Below are positions 38,181-47,500 of a DNA stretch of 64,000 nucleotides, in pieces. Position 1 is the first letter of the stretch. Each line of letters begins with the position of its first letter. The stretch is from an uncultured Saprospiraceae bacterium (GTDB lineage: Bacteria; Bacteroidota; Bacteroidia; Chitinophagales; Saprospiraceae), in assembly GCA_938028705.1 (NCBI GenBank), contig CALIZI010000033.1, positions 1-64,000 on the forward strand. The letters are read 5' to 3'. The notes under the pieces are model-generated. The model did not search any database, was not told the origin of the DNA, and was given only the letters and a program-made list of their open reading frames with translations. Position numbers and translations under genes: made by a program.

Positions 38181-39821
38181 TCACTCACACAATTCCGTAT
38201 AAATCCGTGCGGCTTTAATCAGGTCTTCTTTATAGAGTTCGATTTGTCCTTCGCTGCACATTTTGGTCAGGTCGGGGCAGTCTGCAAAATATTTGGACAA
38301 GCCTTTATTGAGTACCAAAAACTGAGTATCCATTAGGGAAACGGGCGTGGGTTCACCTGTTTTTTGGTAGGCGAGTTCGGTTTTGTCACCGCCCAATGCG
38401 CCTGTGGAGGGGTAGTATTGGTACAGGGTGATTTTGTCGGAAGCATAGACTTCTTCTAATATGTGCAGTTGAGGGTCTGTTTTGCCTTTGGCGCAGGGGC
38501 TGAAACTGCGTTTTTGGAAGGAGCGACTGCCGAGTGTAAAAGCGGAGACTTCCGCTGCCGTCAAATCGTGCATCTGTTCTTTGCCGTCCACCTCTGCGAC
38601 AAATCTGACATTTCCGCCCTGACCAAAAACAAGTTCATTGGTATCTTCGCCGCCTACGATGACCTTACCTGCGATTTGTTCGCCTTTCAACATGAGTGTC
38701 GCATCAATAGATTTTTGGGCAGCGGCTTCTTTAGCTTCTTCTTTTTGTTGCTTTTCGTAGGCTGCCACCTGAGCAGGCGGCATGGCATTTGAGAGGTCTC
38801 TTACATGGTGCAAAGTATTGATGCGGTGCATATCCATTAGCCTTTTTGTTTGGTCAATTTTTGTCAAAAGTTTTTTGGCTTTTTTGTCTTTACTGTCCAA
38901 ATCTGTAATCTCCAATAAATAAGATTCTGCTTTGTCCAATTCATCCAAGTAAAAATAAGCCACTGCCAGATTATAATTGGCAGCTTCAAAAATTCGCATC
39001 TGTTTTTTGTCGTTTTTATGGTCAATACCGGCTTGCTCCGTCCAAAATTCTAAGGCAGGCAGGAGTTTCTTTTTTGCTTCGGCAGGCGGTGTCGTCGGAC
39101 TCATACTTTTGTAGGCAGTTTTGGCAGTTTCAAAACTTTGCATAAAACCTTTCTCCGTTTTATGTTTTTTGATAACATATAATTCAGTGAGTGCCTTGGC
39201 GTGATGAAAAGCAAACTGAGTGGACAAGGTTTTGTTGGTCGCAGTTATGACCCTTTTAGTGGCTTCTCCGGGCGCATGCCTTCTGATATTGTCTTTTACG
39301 TTACCTACATTTTTTGAAGCCGTCGAAGCCGAAGAATATTGTCCGGTGCTTTGAGTATTATGTATATCGGGGCTGCCAAAAGCCAGTCGTTTGCCGTCTG
39401 CATCTATTACCTCGTAGGCACAACTGATACTGTAAGGGATGTCATAAGAATAGGTAATGGTTTTGGTTTCTTTACCGTCTTTATCCTTCTTGGTTTTCTT
39501 ATGATTTTGGAGTTGTGGTTTGCTTATTCTCACACTTCCCACCTCCACATAAACCCTTAAATGTCCGAAATCATCACCCATTCCGCTGACTCTCCGAAAA
39601 CCATCCAACTTAATGGATTCAGCACGTTTGTTGTTTGATAAAATACCTGATAATCCGCCGCCACTAAATCTGACTGAATAGGTCTTGTAATCATCCGGCA
39701 ATTTTTGGGCGGGTAAAGAGACATATTGGATATTGACCCTTTTGTCTTTGAGTTTTTGCCCATAGGCAGGAGCGAGGAAAAAAAGTGTAATAACAAGTAG
39801 TAAAAAGTATTTAGTTTTCAT
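38181..39821 (-). CDS. Exported protein with TPR-like helices, function unknown
   Basis: The 546-residue protein has a signal peptide (MKTKYFLLLVITLFFLAPAYGQ) and no T9SS tail, so it is probably periplasmic or outer-membrane-associated. Residues about 20-180 look like a beta-rich domain. A helical middle part (about 255-310) contains NLAVAYFYLDELDKAESYLLEI, the pattern of a tetratricopeptide repeat. A last beta-rich part of about 170 residues follows. I do not recognise a family for the whole chain. The gene converges with the metalloprotease gene and stands alone otherwise. Confidence 0.75.
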   Translation of the reverse strand: MKTKYFLLLVITLFFLAPAYGQKLKDKRVNIQYVSLPAQKLPDDYKTYSVRFSGGGLSGILSNNKRAESIKLDGFRRVSGMGDDFGHLRVYVEVGSVRISKPQLQNHKKTKKDKDGKETKTITYSYDIPYSISCAYEVIDADGKRLAFGSPDIHNTQSTGQYSSASTASKNVGNVKDNIRRHAPGEATKRVITATNKTLSTQFAFHHAKALTELYVIKKHKTEKGFMQSFETAKTAYKSMSPTTPPAEAKKKLLPALEFWTEQAGIDHKNDKKQMRIFEAANYNLAVAYFYLDELDKAESYLLEITDLDSKDKKAKKLLTKIDQTKRLMDMHRINTLHHVRDLSNAMPPAQVAAYEKQQKEEAKEAAAQKSIDATLMLKGEQIAGKVIVGGEDTNELVFGQGGNVRFVAEVDGKEQMHDLTAAEVSAFTLGSRSFQKRSFSPCAKGKTDPQLHILEEVYASDKITLYQYYPSTGALGGDKTELAYQKTGEPTPVSLMDTQFLVLNKGLSKYFADCPDLTKMCSEGQIELYKEDLIKAARIYTELCE

Positions 39822-39887
39822 TAATGAATGTTTTTATTCAGAGCAGAACTTCTCCTCTAAATGGTTATTGTATGTATTCAAATAGTA

Positions 39888-40093
39888 ACTTGATAATATC
39901 ATGTTTTGAAAATGAAAATATGTTTATTGGGATATTTTTTCCGAATTTGGGCTAAAACTCGTCAGACATTTAAGCTTTGCCGGAAAAATATGAGATCGTC
40001 GATGAATTTTGAAAATGTCAGACGAGTTTTAGCCCAAATTCAAGAGCAGACACCAACTATATTGAATAAAAATCGAACATGACATTGTCAAGG
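39888..40093. repeat. TA-flanked MITE-like element, family R1, copy d
   Basis: The 206-bp element has outer ends ACTTGATAATATCATGTT and an inverted counterpart (about 16 of 19 bases), a nested 28-bp inverted pair (39943-39970 with 40014-40041, one mismatch) and TA on both borders (39886-39887, 40094-40095). The interior aligns along its whole length with the inverted copy at 44243-44457. It has no gene. Confidence 0.8.
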
Positions 40094-40448
40094 TAATCGT
40101 GTAAGTATGCTCAAAGGTATAATAATACACCTTAATATAAAAGGTCACAAATTTTTATTTTTTGATTAAAAATGAAGGCTAAAGCGTGAATTTTTATTGA
40201 AATAATTATTTTATAATGTAAAAATTAATTTATAAAAATATTGATAATTAAATATTTATATTTATAAAAATAATTAAATGTAATGGTTTTTATGAGTGGT
40301 CATTTTTAATGAAAAATTATTGATTAATGGGCTGAAATAAATAGTATAAAATTGCAGTGTATTATGGTGAGTGGATTTTGGATGATGTAAATTTAAATAA
40401 AATCGGGGAATTGACAAAAATGAAGTGAACAAAAAGCCGGAATTATTC
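40094..40448. other. AT-rich gap before the UbiA gene
   Basis: About 350 bp of AT-rich DNA. No gene, clear promoter or repeat was found in it. Confidence 0.4.
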
Positions 40449-40615
40449 TTTAAGTAGTTAAGCATGAGTAATCGACATCACTAGGACAATATATTTTTTC
40501 GTTAGACGAGACTCATTTTAAGGATTATAGCCGAGCTACATGACGAAAAATAGCCGAAGTATAACGGAAAAAGATATGTACTATGGTGGCGATTAATCAT
40601 GCTTAATTACTTTAA
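40449..40615. repeat. Inverted-repeat element, family R7, overlapping the UbiA gene start region
   Basis: Long imperfect arms (about 55 bases, with GCATGAGTAATCG against CGATTAATCATGC at the ends) form an inverted pair. The upstream ATG at 40599 lies inside the right arm, whereas the ATG at 40623 lies 8 bp outside it. This favours 40623 as the true start of the UbiA gene. Confidence 0.75.
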
Positions 40616-40622
40616 TGTACAG

Positions 40623-41483
40623 ATGAAAAATTATCTCTCACTTATCAAGTTCAGTCATACCATTTTTGCATTACCCTTTGCACTAATGGGCTTTTTTATT
40701 GCACTCCGACAGTTTGAAGTTTCCTTTGAATGGTCCTTGTTTGGTTTGGTGATTTTGTGTATGGTATTTGCACGTAGTGCGGCTATGGCATTTAATCGCT
40801 ATATCGACCGCGACATAGACAGCAAAAACCCGCGCACCGTGATGCGTGAGATTCCGGCGGGGGTGATTCCGGCGCAATCTGCGCTGTGGTTTGTCATCTT
40901 GAACAGTGCCTTGTTTGTAGCGACGACGTGGTTGATCAATCCGCTTTGCTTTTATCTTTCTCCGGTGGCTTTGTTGGTGATTTTGGGCTATAGCTACACC
41001 AAACGCTTTACAGCTTTGTGTCATTTTGTGTTGGGCTTGGGCTTGTCTTTCGCGCCTATCGGAGCCTATATTGCGGCGGGGGGTGCTTTTGATACTATAC
41101 CTTTATTGTATGCTTTTGCGGTGCTGTGTTGGGTGTCGGGCTTTGATATTATTTACGCATTGCAAGATGTTGATTTTGATAATTCATTGAACCTCAAATC
41201 TATACCTACCCGAATGGGCAAAACCAATGCCCTGCGTTTATCTTCTTTTTTGCATATTCTTTGTGCCGGATTTATTATTGCAGCCGGATATTTGCTTACA
41301 CAAACACCTGTTTTTGATACGCTGACTTGGCTGGGTACGGGCGTTTTTGTGTTGATGTTGATTTATCAGCATACCTTGGTCAAAGCCGACGATTTGACTA
41401 AAGTGAATCTTGCTTTTTTTACCACCAATGGCATAGCGAGTTTGATTTTGGGGCTTTGTGTGGTGGTGGATGCTGTGGTTTGA
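40623..41483 (+). CDS. ubiA: UbiA-family polyprenyltransferase (4-hydroxybenzoate/menaquinone type)
   Basis: From the ATG at 40623 the protein has 286 residues and about eight to nine membrane helices. The first Asp-rich motif is NRYIDRDID (N-x3-D-x3-D, with Mg-diphosphate ligands) and the second is DIIYALQDVDFD. Both are diagnostic for UbiA prenyltransferases, which attach a polyprenyl chain to an aromatic ring in the inner membrane. In Bacteroidota, which make menaquinone, this group often serves the futalosine route (MqnP) and not ubiquinone; the window has no other quinone gene to settle this. An in-frame ATG 24 bp upstream (40599) is rejected because it lies in repeat R7. Confidence 0.9.
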   Translation: MKNYLSLIKFSHTIFALPFALMGFFIALRQFEVSFEWSLFGLVILCMVFARSAAMAFNRYIDRDIDSKNPRTVMREIPAGVIPAQSALWFVILNSALFVATTWLINPLCFYLSPVALLVILGYSYTKRFTALCHFVLGLGLSFAPIGAYIAAGGAFDTIPLLYAFAVLCWVSGFDIIYALQDVDFDNSLNLKSIPTRMGKTNALRLSSFLHILCAGFIIAAGYLLTQTPVFDTLTWLGTGVFVLMLIYQHTLVKADDLTKVNLAFFTTNGIASLILGLCVVVDAVV

Positions 41484-41485
41484 AA

Positions 41486-41684
41486 TTCCAAATTCCAAAA
41501 AACAAATTCCAAATTTCAAAAGAATTCGTTCTGGAGTTTTTTTAAAGGAGAAAATAAAAATTATAAATAATTGATAATAAAATTAAATCGACTTCCAATA
41601 AATTATTTTTTAATTTATAATTATATAAAAATCAAAGAATTAATAATATTAAAATAATTGTAATGCAAAAATTCAGTTATAATA
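41486..41684. other. Low-complexity gap after the UbiA gene
   Basis: The DNA begins with repeated AAATTCCAA words (41486-41521) and continues AT-rich. No terminator hairpin or gene is evident. Confidence 0.35.
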
Positions 41685-41975
41685 TCATCTATTCCAGTTT
41701 TTTGGATTTTGACTGGTATGATAAACTCCAATCACAATAATACTATTTCCGGTAATTTTAAAATGAATACTATAGGGGAATTTTTTTAAAAAAGCTATTC
41801 TCACATCCCGATAGCGAATTTGAAATATGTGAGGGTTATTTCGGATATTTTCCATTAAGTCCGAAATATGTTCTTCAAACCGGAAACCAAGATTGTCTTG
41901 CTTTTTTTCATACCACAAGAAGGCTTCGGTAATCTCATGTTTAGCGACTTTTGTAACAGAAAGGGAATAAATCAT
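41685..41975 (-). CDS. RelE/ParE-family toxin of a type II toxin-antitoxin pair
   Basis: The 96-residue protein has the ParE/RelE layout: an N-terminal strand, two helices with EAFLWYEKKQDNLGFRFEEHI, and the C-terminal strand run IRYRDVRIAFLKKFPYSIHF ... VYHTSQNPKNW, including the conserved Arg and FPY. ParE members poison gyrase and RelE members cut mRNA on the ribosome; the type cannot be settled here. The start overlaps the stop of the antitoxin gene by 4 bp (ATGA), so the two are translationally coupled. Confidence 0.9.
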   Translation of the reverse strand: MIYSLSVTKVAKHEITEAFLWYEKKQDNLGFRFEEHISDLMENIRNNPHIFQIRYRDVRIAFLKKFPYSIHFKITGNSIIVIGVYHTSQNPKNWNR

Positions 41976-42202
41976 TTTTTGAAAATTTCAGTTTTTGCTT
42001 CATCCCAAGGAATAAGTTCCATTTCACCATTTTCAATTTGCTTAATGCGTTTTTCTGTTTCTTTTATTTGCCAATCGGGAATTACATCATTTGTGGGTAT
42101 ATCATTCCTATCTATCAAAAAATCTACATAATCAGCAACTTGTGAAAGTAGCGAATCCGGTAAAGTTTCGATTTTATTATATAATTGTTGCGTATCGACC
42201 AT
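41972..42202 (-). CDS. Antitoxin partner of the ParE-like toxin
   Basis: The 76-residue protein has an N-terminal helix pair (LYNKIETLPDSLLSQVADYV) as in DUF2281/addiction-module components and an acidic C-terminal tail with IENGEMELIPWDEA, the part that usually wraps the toxin. It precedes the toxin gene with a 4-bp overlap. Such antitoxins normally repress their own operon. Confidence 0.85.
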   Translation of the reverse strand: MVDTQQLYNKIETLPDSLLSQVADYVDFLIDRNDIPTNDVIPDWQIKETEKRIKQIENGEMELIPWDEAKTEIFKK

Positions 42203-42321
42203 AATAAATTTATTTATCAGCTAATTTACGAAATAATGCTGAAAGTAGCAAAATTTACATCTCTAAAACCTCTTCCAAGAATCTCCCAAAAATAGAAAGT
42301 AAAAATAACAGGACGGTTAAA

Positions 42322-44040
42322 TCAAACCGCTTCAACCACTTCTACCACTCCTGCATTTTTATGTAGCGTCTCCTTCCAATTTACCAACTTCTCCAAGCCA
42401 TATCCGGTCAGCCGATTGTGATAATAATACAGCAATTCCATGTCCTGACTGATGAGATTTTTATGGTCATCAAATTTGAGCGGTGCGGCGGGATGAAATA
42501 CGCCGATATTTCTTAAACCATTGTTAATCAAGGGTTTAATGTCGCCTTTAATGACTTCCGACAGCTTTATCTTTTCCTCAGCCAACATTTTCTCCAATTG
42601 AAATTTCACCTGAGCTATCTTTTCTAAAAATTCTTCGTAATCAATTTCGCGGTCTTCTGGCGGCAGGCGCAGGAGGGCGTAGAGGTCGAGTTTCGGATTA
42701 CGGTTTTTGAGTATATTAAAAGCCGTAAAAGCGACAACATGACTTGGTAGTGCGATGTTTTCTTTGTGGTATCGCTCCACGATAATACTGGCAAGGCGGC
42801 GGGTATATTCGCGTTCACGCTGGAGGTCGGCGGTGACTTTTCCGTTGGACATAAAGTAGTCTTTGAGGTCAAGAGCCTTGCCGTTTTGGTCAAGGCTTGT
42901 ACCGTTTTCATCTACGAAATTGCCCATCACATCCATAGGGCGACCAAAGGACAGATGTATCTCTGAACTTGCGGAAAACAGCTTCCACATAAACCGGATG
43001 GTGCGCCAGAAAGTCAGTTGGTGTTTGCTGGAAATATAGAGTTCTTTTCCGGTGCGTTTGAGGTGGTCACCGATGAGTTTTTTGGCTTCCAAAACGAAGC
43101 TGTAACAGATGACGAGTGGCACGACAAATACCTTTTCATCGCTGCCTTCCTGAAAGTGAGCGCGTTGGGCTTCGGTGACGGTGCCGAGCAAACCGGCTTT
43201 GAGTTTGCGCTCCAATGTACCGGAACGCTCGCGTGTGCCACCGGGAAAAAACAGCGTATGTGTACCCTGTTTTATGGAGAGCATGGAGAAGGATTTGAGG
43301 GTTTCGAGATAAATATCGTTCTTCTTTCGACGGTCGAGTGTATATGCACCGAGTCGGTTCATAAAGCGAGCTAAAATCTTGTTATTGTACAAGTTAAGTC
43401 CTGCGCCGTAGGACATGGGCGGTATGCCGAGACTGTCTGCTGCCCAGCCCAACATGATAGAATCAAGGTTGCTAAAATGTGTGGGAACGAGTACGATGGT
43501 GCCTTTGGTGGAGAGTTTGCGGAGGATGTCGGTTTCGCCATGTCGCTTGAAGCGGTCGCGGAGGAGTTTTTGGCGGCGGGTGTAAATTCTTTGGAAGTTC
43601 CGGTTGCCTGCAGTATTGAGCAAGCGGTTGAAAAAGGCATTGAGAAAACGCTTGGCAAAACGATAGGTTTCGATTTTGAAACCACCTGCAATTTCGTTGG
43701 CATAACGCGAGACGATAGTGTGTAATATTTCTTCGTTGATGTCTTCGGCTTGTGGCGTTTCTTTATCCATGGATTGTTTGATAAGTTTTTTTCGCAGCCT
43801 GTTCCAAAAGCTGACTTCATTTGGCGGATCCACCTTCCACGGCTCCTCACGGGTACGCAACCGCTCGCGGTAGAGCGTCCGCGCAATGACCTCACTTGTC
43901 TCCTCACGATTGGTCTCCTTGATACGCTGTACCGTAAACTCAATGACCTCTTGTACAAAGGCTTCGCGGTTGGCGTATAGTTGGTGTATAGGCCATTTTT
44001 CGTAATCCTGTATGATATATGGTTCGTCCTTTTTGCTCAT
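42322..44040 (-). CDS. Glycerol-3-phosphate/lysophosphatidate acyltransferase (PlsB/PlsC family)
   Basis: The 572-residue protein has the acyltransferase blocks in order: HFSNLD (H188-x4-D193, block I), GAYTLDRR (block II), FFPGGTRERSG (264-274, block III, as in PlsB) and VPLVICYSF (block IV). The long N-terminal and C-terminal extensions (about 180 and 250 residues) are more like PlsB glycerol-3-phosphate acyltransferases than the short PlsC enzymes. It transfers an acyl chain to the glycerol backbone in phospholipid synthesis. No membrane helix is obvious; a peripheral membrane location is likely. It stands alone, upstream of a toxin-antitoxin pair on the same strand with 119 bp between. 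Confidence 0.88.
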   Translation of the reverse strand: MSKKDEPYIIQDYEKWPIHQLYANREAFVQEVIEFTVQRIKETNREETSEVIARTLYRERLRTREEPWKVDPPNEVSFWNRLRKKLIKQSMDKETPQAEDINEEILHTIVSRYANEIAGGFKIETYRFAKRFLNAFFNRLLNTAGNRNFQRIYTRRQKLLRDRFKRHGETDILRKLSTKGTIVLVPTHFSNLDSIMLGWAADSLGIPPMSYGAGLNLYNNKILARFMNRLGAYTLDRRKKNDIYLETLKSFSMLSIKQGTHTLFFPGGTRERSGTLERKLKAGLLGTVTEAQRAHFQEGSDEKVFVVPLVICYSFVLEAKKLIGDHLKRTGKELYISSKHQLTFWRTIRFMWKLFSASSEIHLSFGRPMDVMGNFVDENGTSLDQNGKALDLKDYFMSNGKVTADLQREREYTRRLASIIVERYHKENIALPSHVVAFTAFNILKNRNPKLDLYALLRLPPEDREIDYEEFLEKIAQVKFQLEKMLAEEKIKLSEVIKGDIKPLINNGLRNIGVFHPAAPLKFDDHKNLISQDMELLYYYHNRLTGYGLEKLVNWKETLHKNAGVVEVVEAV

Positions 44041-44070
44041 ATTACTCTAATATTAAGGCAGTATTGAATT

Positions 44071-44242
44071 TGGATTGGACAAAGGAAACTGGGGAATTTG
44101 GAAATTAGGTAATCCCGATAACTATCGGGACTTTTATATATCTTTATAAAAATAATTATTTATATGTTGTATTTTAATGATGAAATTTATCTATATGATT
44201 ATCAATAAATTACATATTTAAACCGAATTTCCCCATTCCCTA
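44071..44242. repeat. Intergenic element R2, copy 3, cut by an R1 insertion
   Basis: It has the left arm and CCCGATAACTATCGGGA hairpin of family R2. Its right arm is interrupted after CCCTA at 44242, exactly at the TA border of the R1 element that follows. The bases after that element (TAATTT) match the continuation expected for R2 for a few bases only, and then diverge. Confidence 0.7.
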
Positions 44243-44457
44243 ACTTGATAATATCATGTTCAATTTTTATTTAATATATTTGGCATTTTGCTCTTGAATT
44301 TGGACTAAAACTCGTCTGACATTTTCAAAATTCACCGATGATGTCATATTTTTCCAGCAATGTTTAAATGTCTGACGAGTTTTAGCCCAAATTCGGAAAA
44401 AATATTCCACCCTAAACACAAATACATCATTTTTTTTAAAATATATTATCGCCAAGT
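44243..44457. repeat. TA-flanked MITE-like element, family R1, copy e
   Basis: The 215-bp element is the inverted homologue of 39888-40093. It has the same ends (ACTTGATAATATCATGTT), the same inner 28-base arms (44296-44323 with 44367-44394) and a similar centre including TTTTCC-type runs and the AATTCACCGATG segment. TA borders are at 44241-44242 and 44458-44459. Confidence 0.8.
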
Positions 44458-44528
44458 TAATTTAAAATTCATAAAATATTGATAATCAAGAATATTAGCG
44501 GGTACAAAAACGAATCGCACCCGTTTTA

Positions 44529-44552
44529 CTTGACAGCTAAAGCAGTCATTAC
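44529..44552. repeat. Single arm of family R5
   Basis: The 24 bases match the right arm of the R5 element (28490-28513) with 3 differences. No second arm is present, so this is a remnant. Confidence 0.5.
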
Positions 44553-44594
44553 AGGGTTCCTGTCCGCCTTGTAAAGGTAGCCCTGACTATTTAT

Positions 44595-47500
44595 TTATCT
44601 TGGCACGCGAGAACTTATACCATTGTGCCTGTCCCAGATAATTTTATCTGCGCCATTGGTATCTCCGTTCATATCATAATCGCTGGGCAGATAAACGGCA
44701 AATCTACCGTTACTTTGTGCCCATACTTCTCTGTCTGCACCGTTGATGTCATAACTTGCTCCTTCCTCGACATTGGCATCGGCAACTTGCTCACCATCTG
44801 CGCCATACATGGCAAATATGCCGGGAAGCACCTCAAATTGTCCGAAACCGAGGGGTTGGTCGGGGTTAGGTCCTACATAGCTATCAGCAGTTCTGAAATC
44901 ATAGACCATACGTCCGCTGACAATGGGTACAGGGTTTTGGGTCATGACTCCCATGTGGTTTCTGTGTTCTACAACGATATACAACTCTGTATCGAAGGTA
45001 GATAAGAAACAGTCTTCGACAAAAACGACTGTACCGTCTTGTAGTGCGAGTGCTGCGGTTTTGGCAACTTCACTATCTGCTGCGGTGGTTCTTCGGAAAG
45101 AGACGAGGATCCAATCTACGACTTCCTTCCCGAATTGTGCAGAGATCTGGTCGTAGTTGCTATCATCCCAATCTTCTCCTTCTCTGCCGTTGTAGTTCCA
45201 TGGTGCAATGTCGTATGGTTGTCCGGCGGCAGTGGTATCAAGGGTGAGGTCAATCGGAATTTGTCCGGGTAATACACCTCTGAAAGCAAGACTTGCCCGC
45301 ATTTCGGTATTGAAGCCGTCTTCAAGCACTTTGGTCATCGCTCCTTCCATGAATACGGAAAGTTGTACGGACAGGCATGGCGAACGCCAGTCTTTTTCGT
45401 CATCTGTGGTATTGTCGGTATCGGGTAAAGTGTCGGCATAAGAGCTACCATTGGCAGAGTCGAAGAAGAGTGTTTGTTTGTCGTATCCGTCGTCAAGTCC
45501 GTCATTGTCAATGTCAGCACCTACGATAGAACCTGCTTCTGCTATTCCGTCACCGTCATAATCAAATCCTTCGATATTATCGTCTTCGGTATCGTTATCA
45601 GAGTTCATATCCAGATAATCGGGTGTTCCATCACCGTCTGTATCTTCGATTGTATTAATAATGAAGCCACCGAATACGGTATTATCGCTATCGAGTCCGT
45701 CATTGATACCGTCATTGTCTATATCATTATTGGCAGACGTGAGGTATAGGACGAAATTGACTGTAGGTTGAATTTCTACTAAATCAACGATACCGTCTGC
45801 ATCAGCATCAATATCGAGGTGGTCAAAGCGAAGGTCATTATCGGAATCAACAGGCAGGAGTGATGCACCGCCATGTCCAACGGTATTATCAAAATCATCA
45901 CCGTCTATCATACCATCGCCATCAGCGTCGATACCATCTACAATACCGTCATTGTTGGCATCTCTGATAATTGCCATGCTCATATCGCCTGTGGCTTCGC
46001 AAAGGTCGGATATACCGTCATTATCACTATCCAAATCAAGGAAATTGGGTTGTCCGTCCTCGTCTTTATTCGGGAAACCAATGAAGTTGCCATTGATGAC
46101 ATAAAGTGGTATGCCTGCTCCGTCATTGGGTCCGGGCGTGGTATTGTCGTCGGGGTCAACACTGTCCGCCAGTCCGTCTTTGTCGGTGTCGGGCGCATCT
46201 GTGATACCGTTGTTGTCAGCATCGCGTCCGCCTGCTTCCATGACATCACTCATACCGTCATTATCACTATCCAAATCAAGGTAGTTTGGAACAGTATCGC
46301 CGTCAGTATCTATGATAAATTGTATGGCTACTACACCGTCTCCGTTGAGTCCACCGTCGTTGCTACCTGCAATGTTGTTGTTATCTGCATCAACCAAGTC
46401 TGCATAGCCGTCACCATCAGTATCGGTTGTATTATCTATCATACCATCACCGTTTTCGTCACGTATGCCTGCTTCCATAATATCCGGCAATTCGTCGTGG
46501 TCACTATCGAGGTCAACAAGGTCATTGAACCCGTCACCATCGGTGTCAGGATTGGCTAACGCTGTGCCGCTACCGTCATTGTTTCCGGGAACGGTATTAT
46601 CGTTGGGGTCAACGATTTCGGCAAGACCGTCATTGTCGGTGTCGGTTGGATTGTCAATATAACCGTCTTGGTTGCTATCTTCACCACCTGCTTCAATGAT
46701 GTCTGCAATACCGTCATTATCACTATCCAAATCAGTTGCATCTGTACGACCATCACCGTCCGAGTCAGGACTTGGTAATGCTGTACCGCCGTCGCCGGGT
46801 CCGTCTATATTATTATTATCTGTATCAACAATATTGGCAAGTCCATCGCCATCTGCGTCTATGATGACATCAAGCTGTCCGTCGCTGTCATTGTCAACGC
46901 CACCGGCTTCTGAGAGGTCTGTTACACCGTCATTATCACTATCCAAATCAAGTGCGTCTGCACGACCGTCTCCGTCCGAATCAGGACTTGGTAATGCTGT
47001 ACCGCCGTCATCGGGTCCGTCTATATTATTATTATCTGTATCGACAATATCTGCATAGCCGTCACCGTCTATGTCAGCAGGATTGTCCACATAACCATCG
47101 CCGTCAGTGTCGATACCTCCTGCTTCAATGATGTCAGATAGACCATCGCTGTCACTATCCAAATCAAGGAAATTGGGTAGTCCGTCTCTGTCATCATCGT
47201 CATTGGGAAGTGGTGTTCCCGGACCGTCATTCAACTGTGGCGTAGTATCATCGTCATTATCATAAGTATCAGTCCAGCCATCTCCATCAGCATCAATGAA
47301 AACATCTACTACACCGTCACCATTTTGGTCGGCATTTGGTCCACCGGCTTCGATAATGTCTGCAATACCGTCATTATCACTATCCAAATCAAATATATCG
47401 GCAATACCGTCTAAGTCTTTATCAAATCTGTCATTAATACCGTCATTATTACTATCTATAAAACCGGGGTAGTCTGGATCTTCATAGTTGGCAATACCGT

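Noticed and set aside
38463-39560. Plus-strand open frames of 70-110 codons
   Set aside because: They are antisense to the exported TPR-like protein, which has a signal peptide and a full-length frame.
40599-40622. UbiA start at 40599
   Set aside because: The codon lies in the right arm of inverted repeat R7; the ATG at 40623 is just outside and gives the usual N-terminus.
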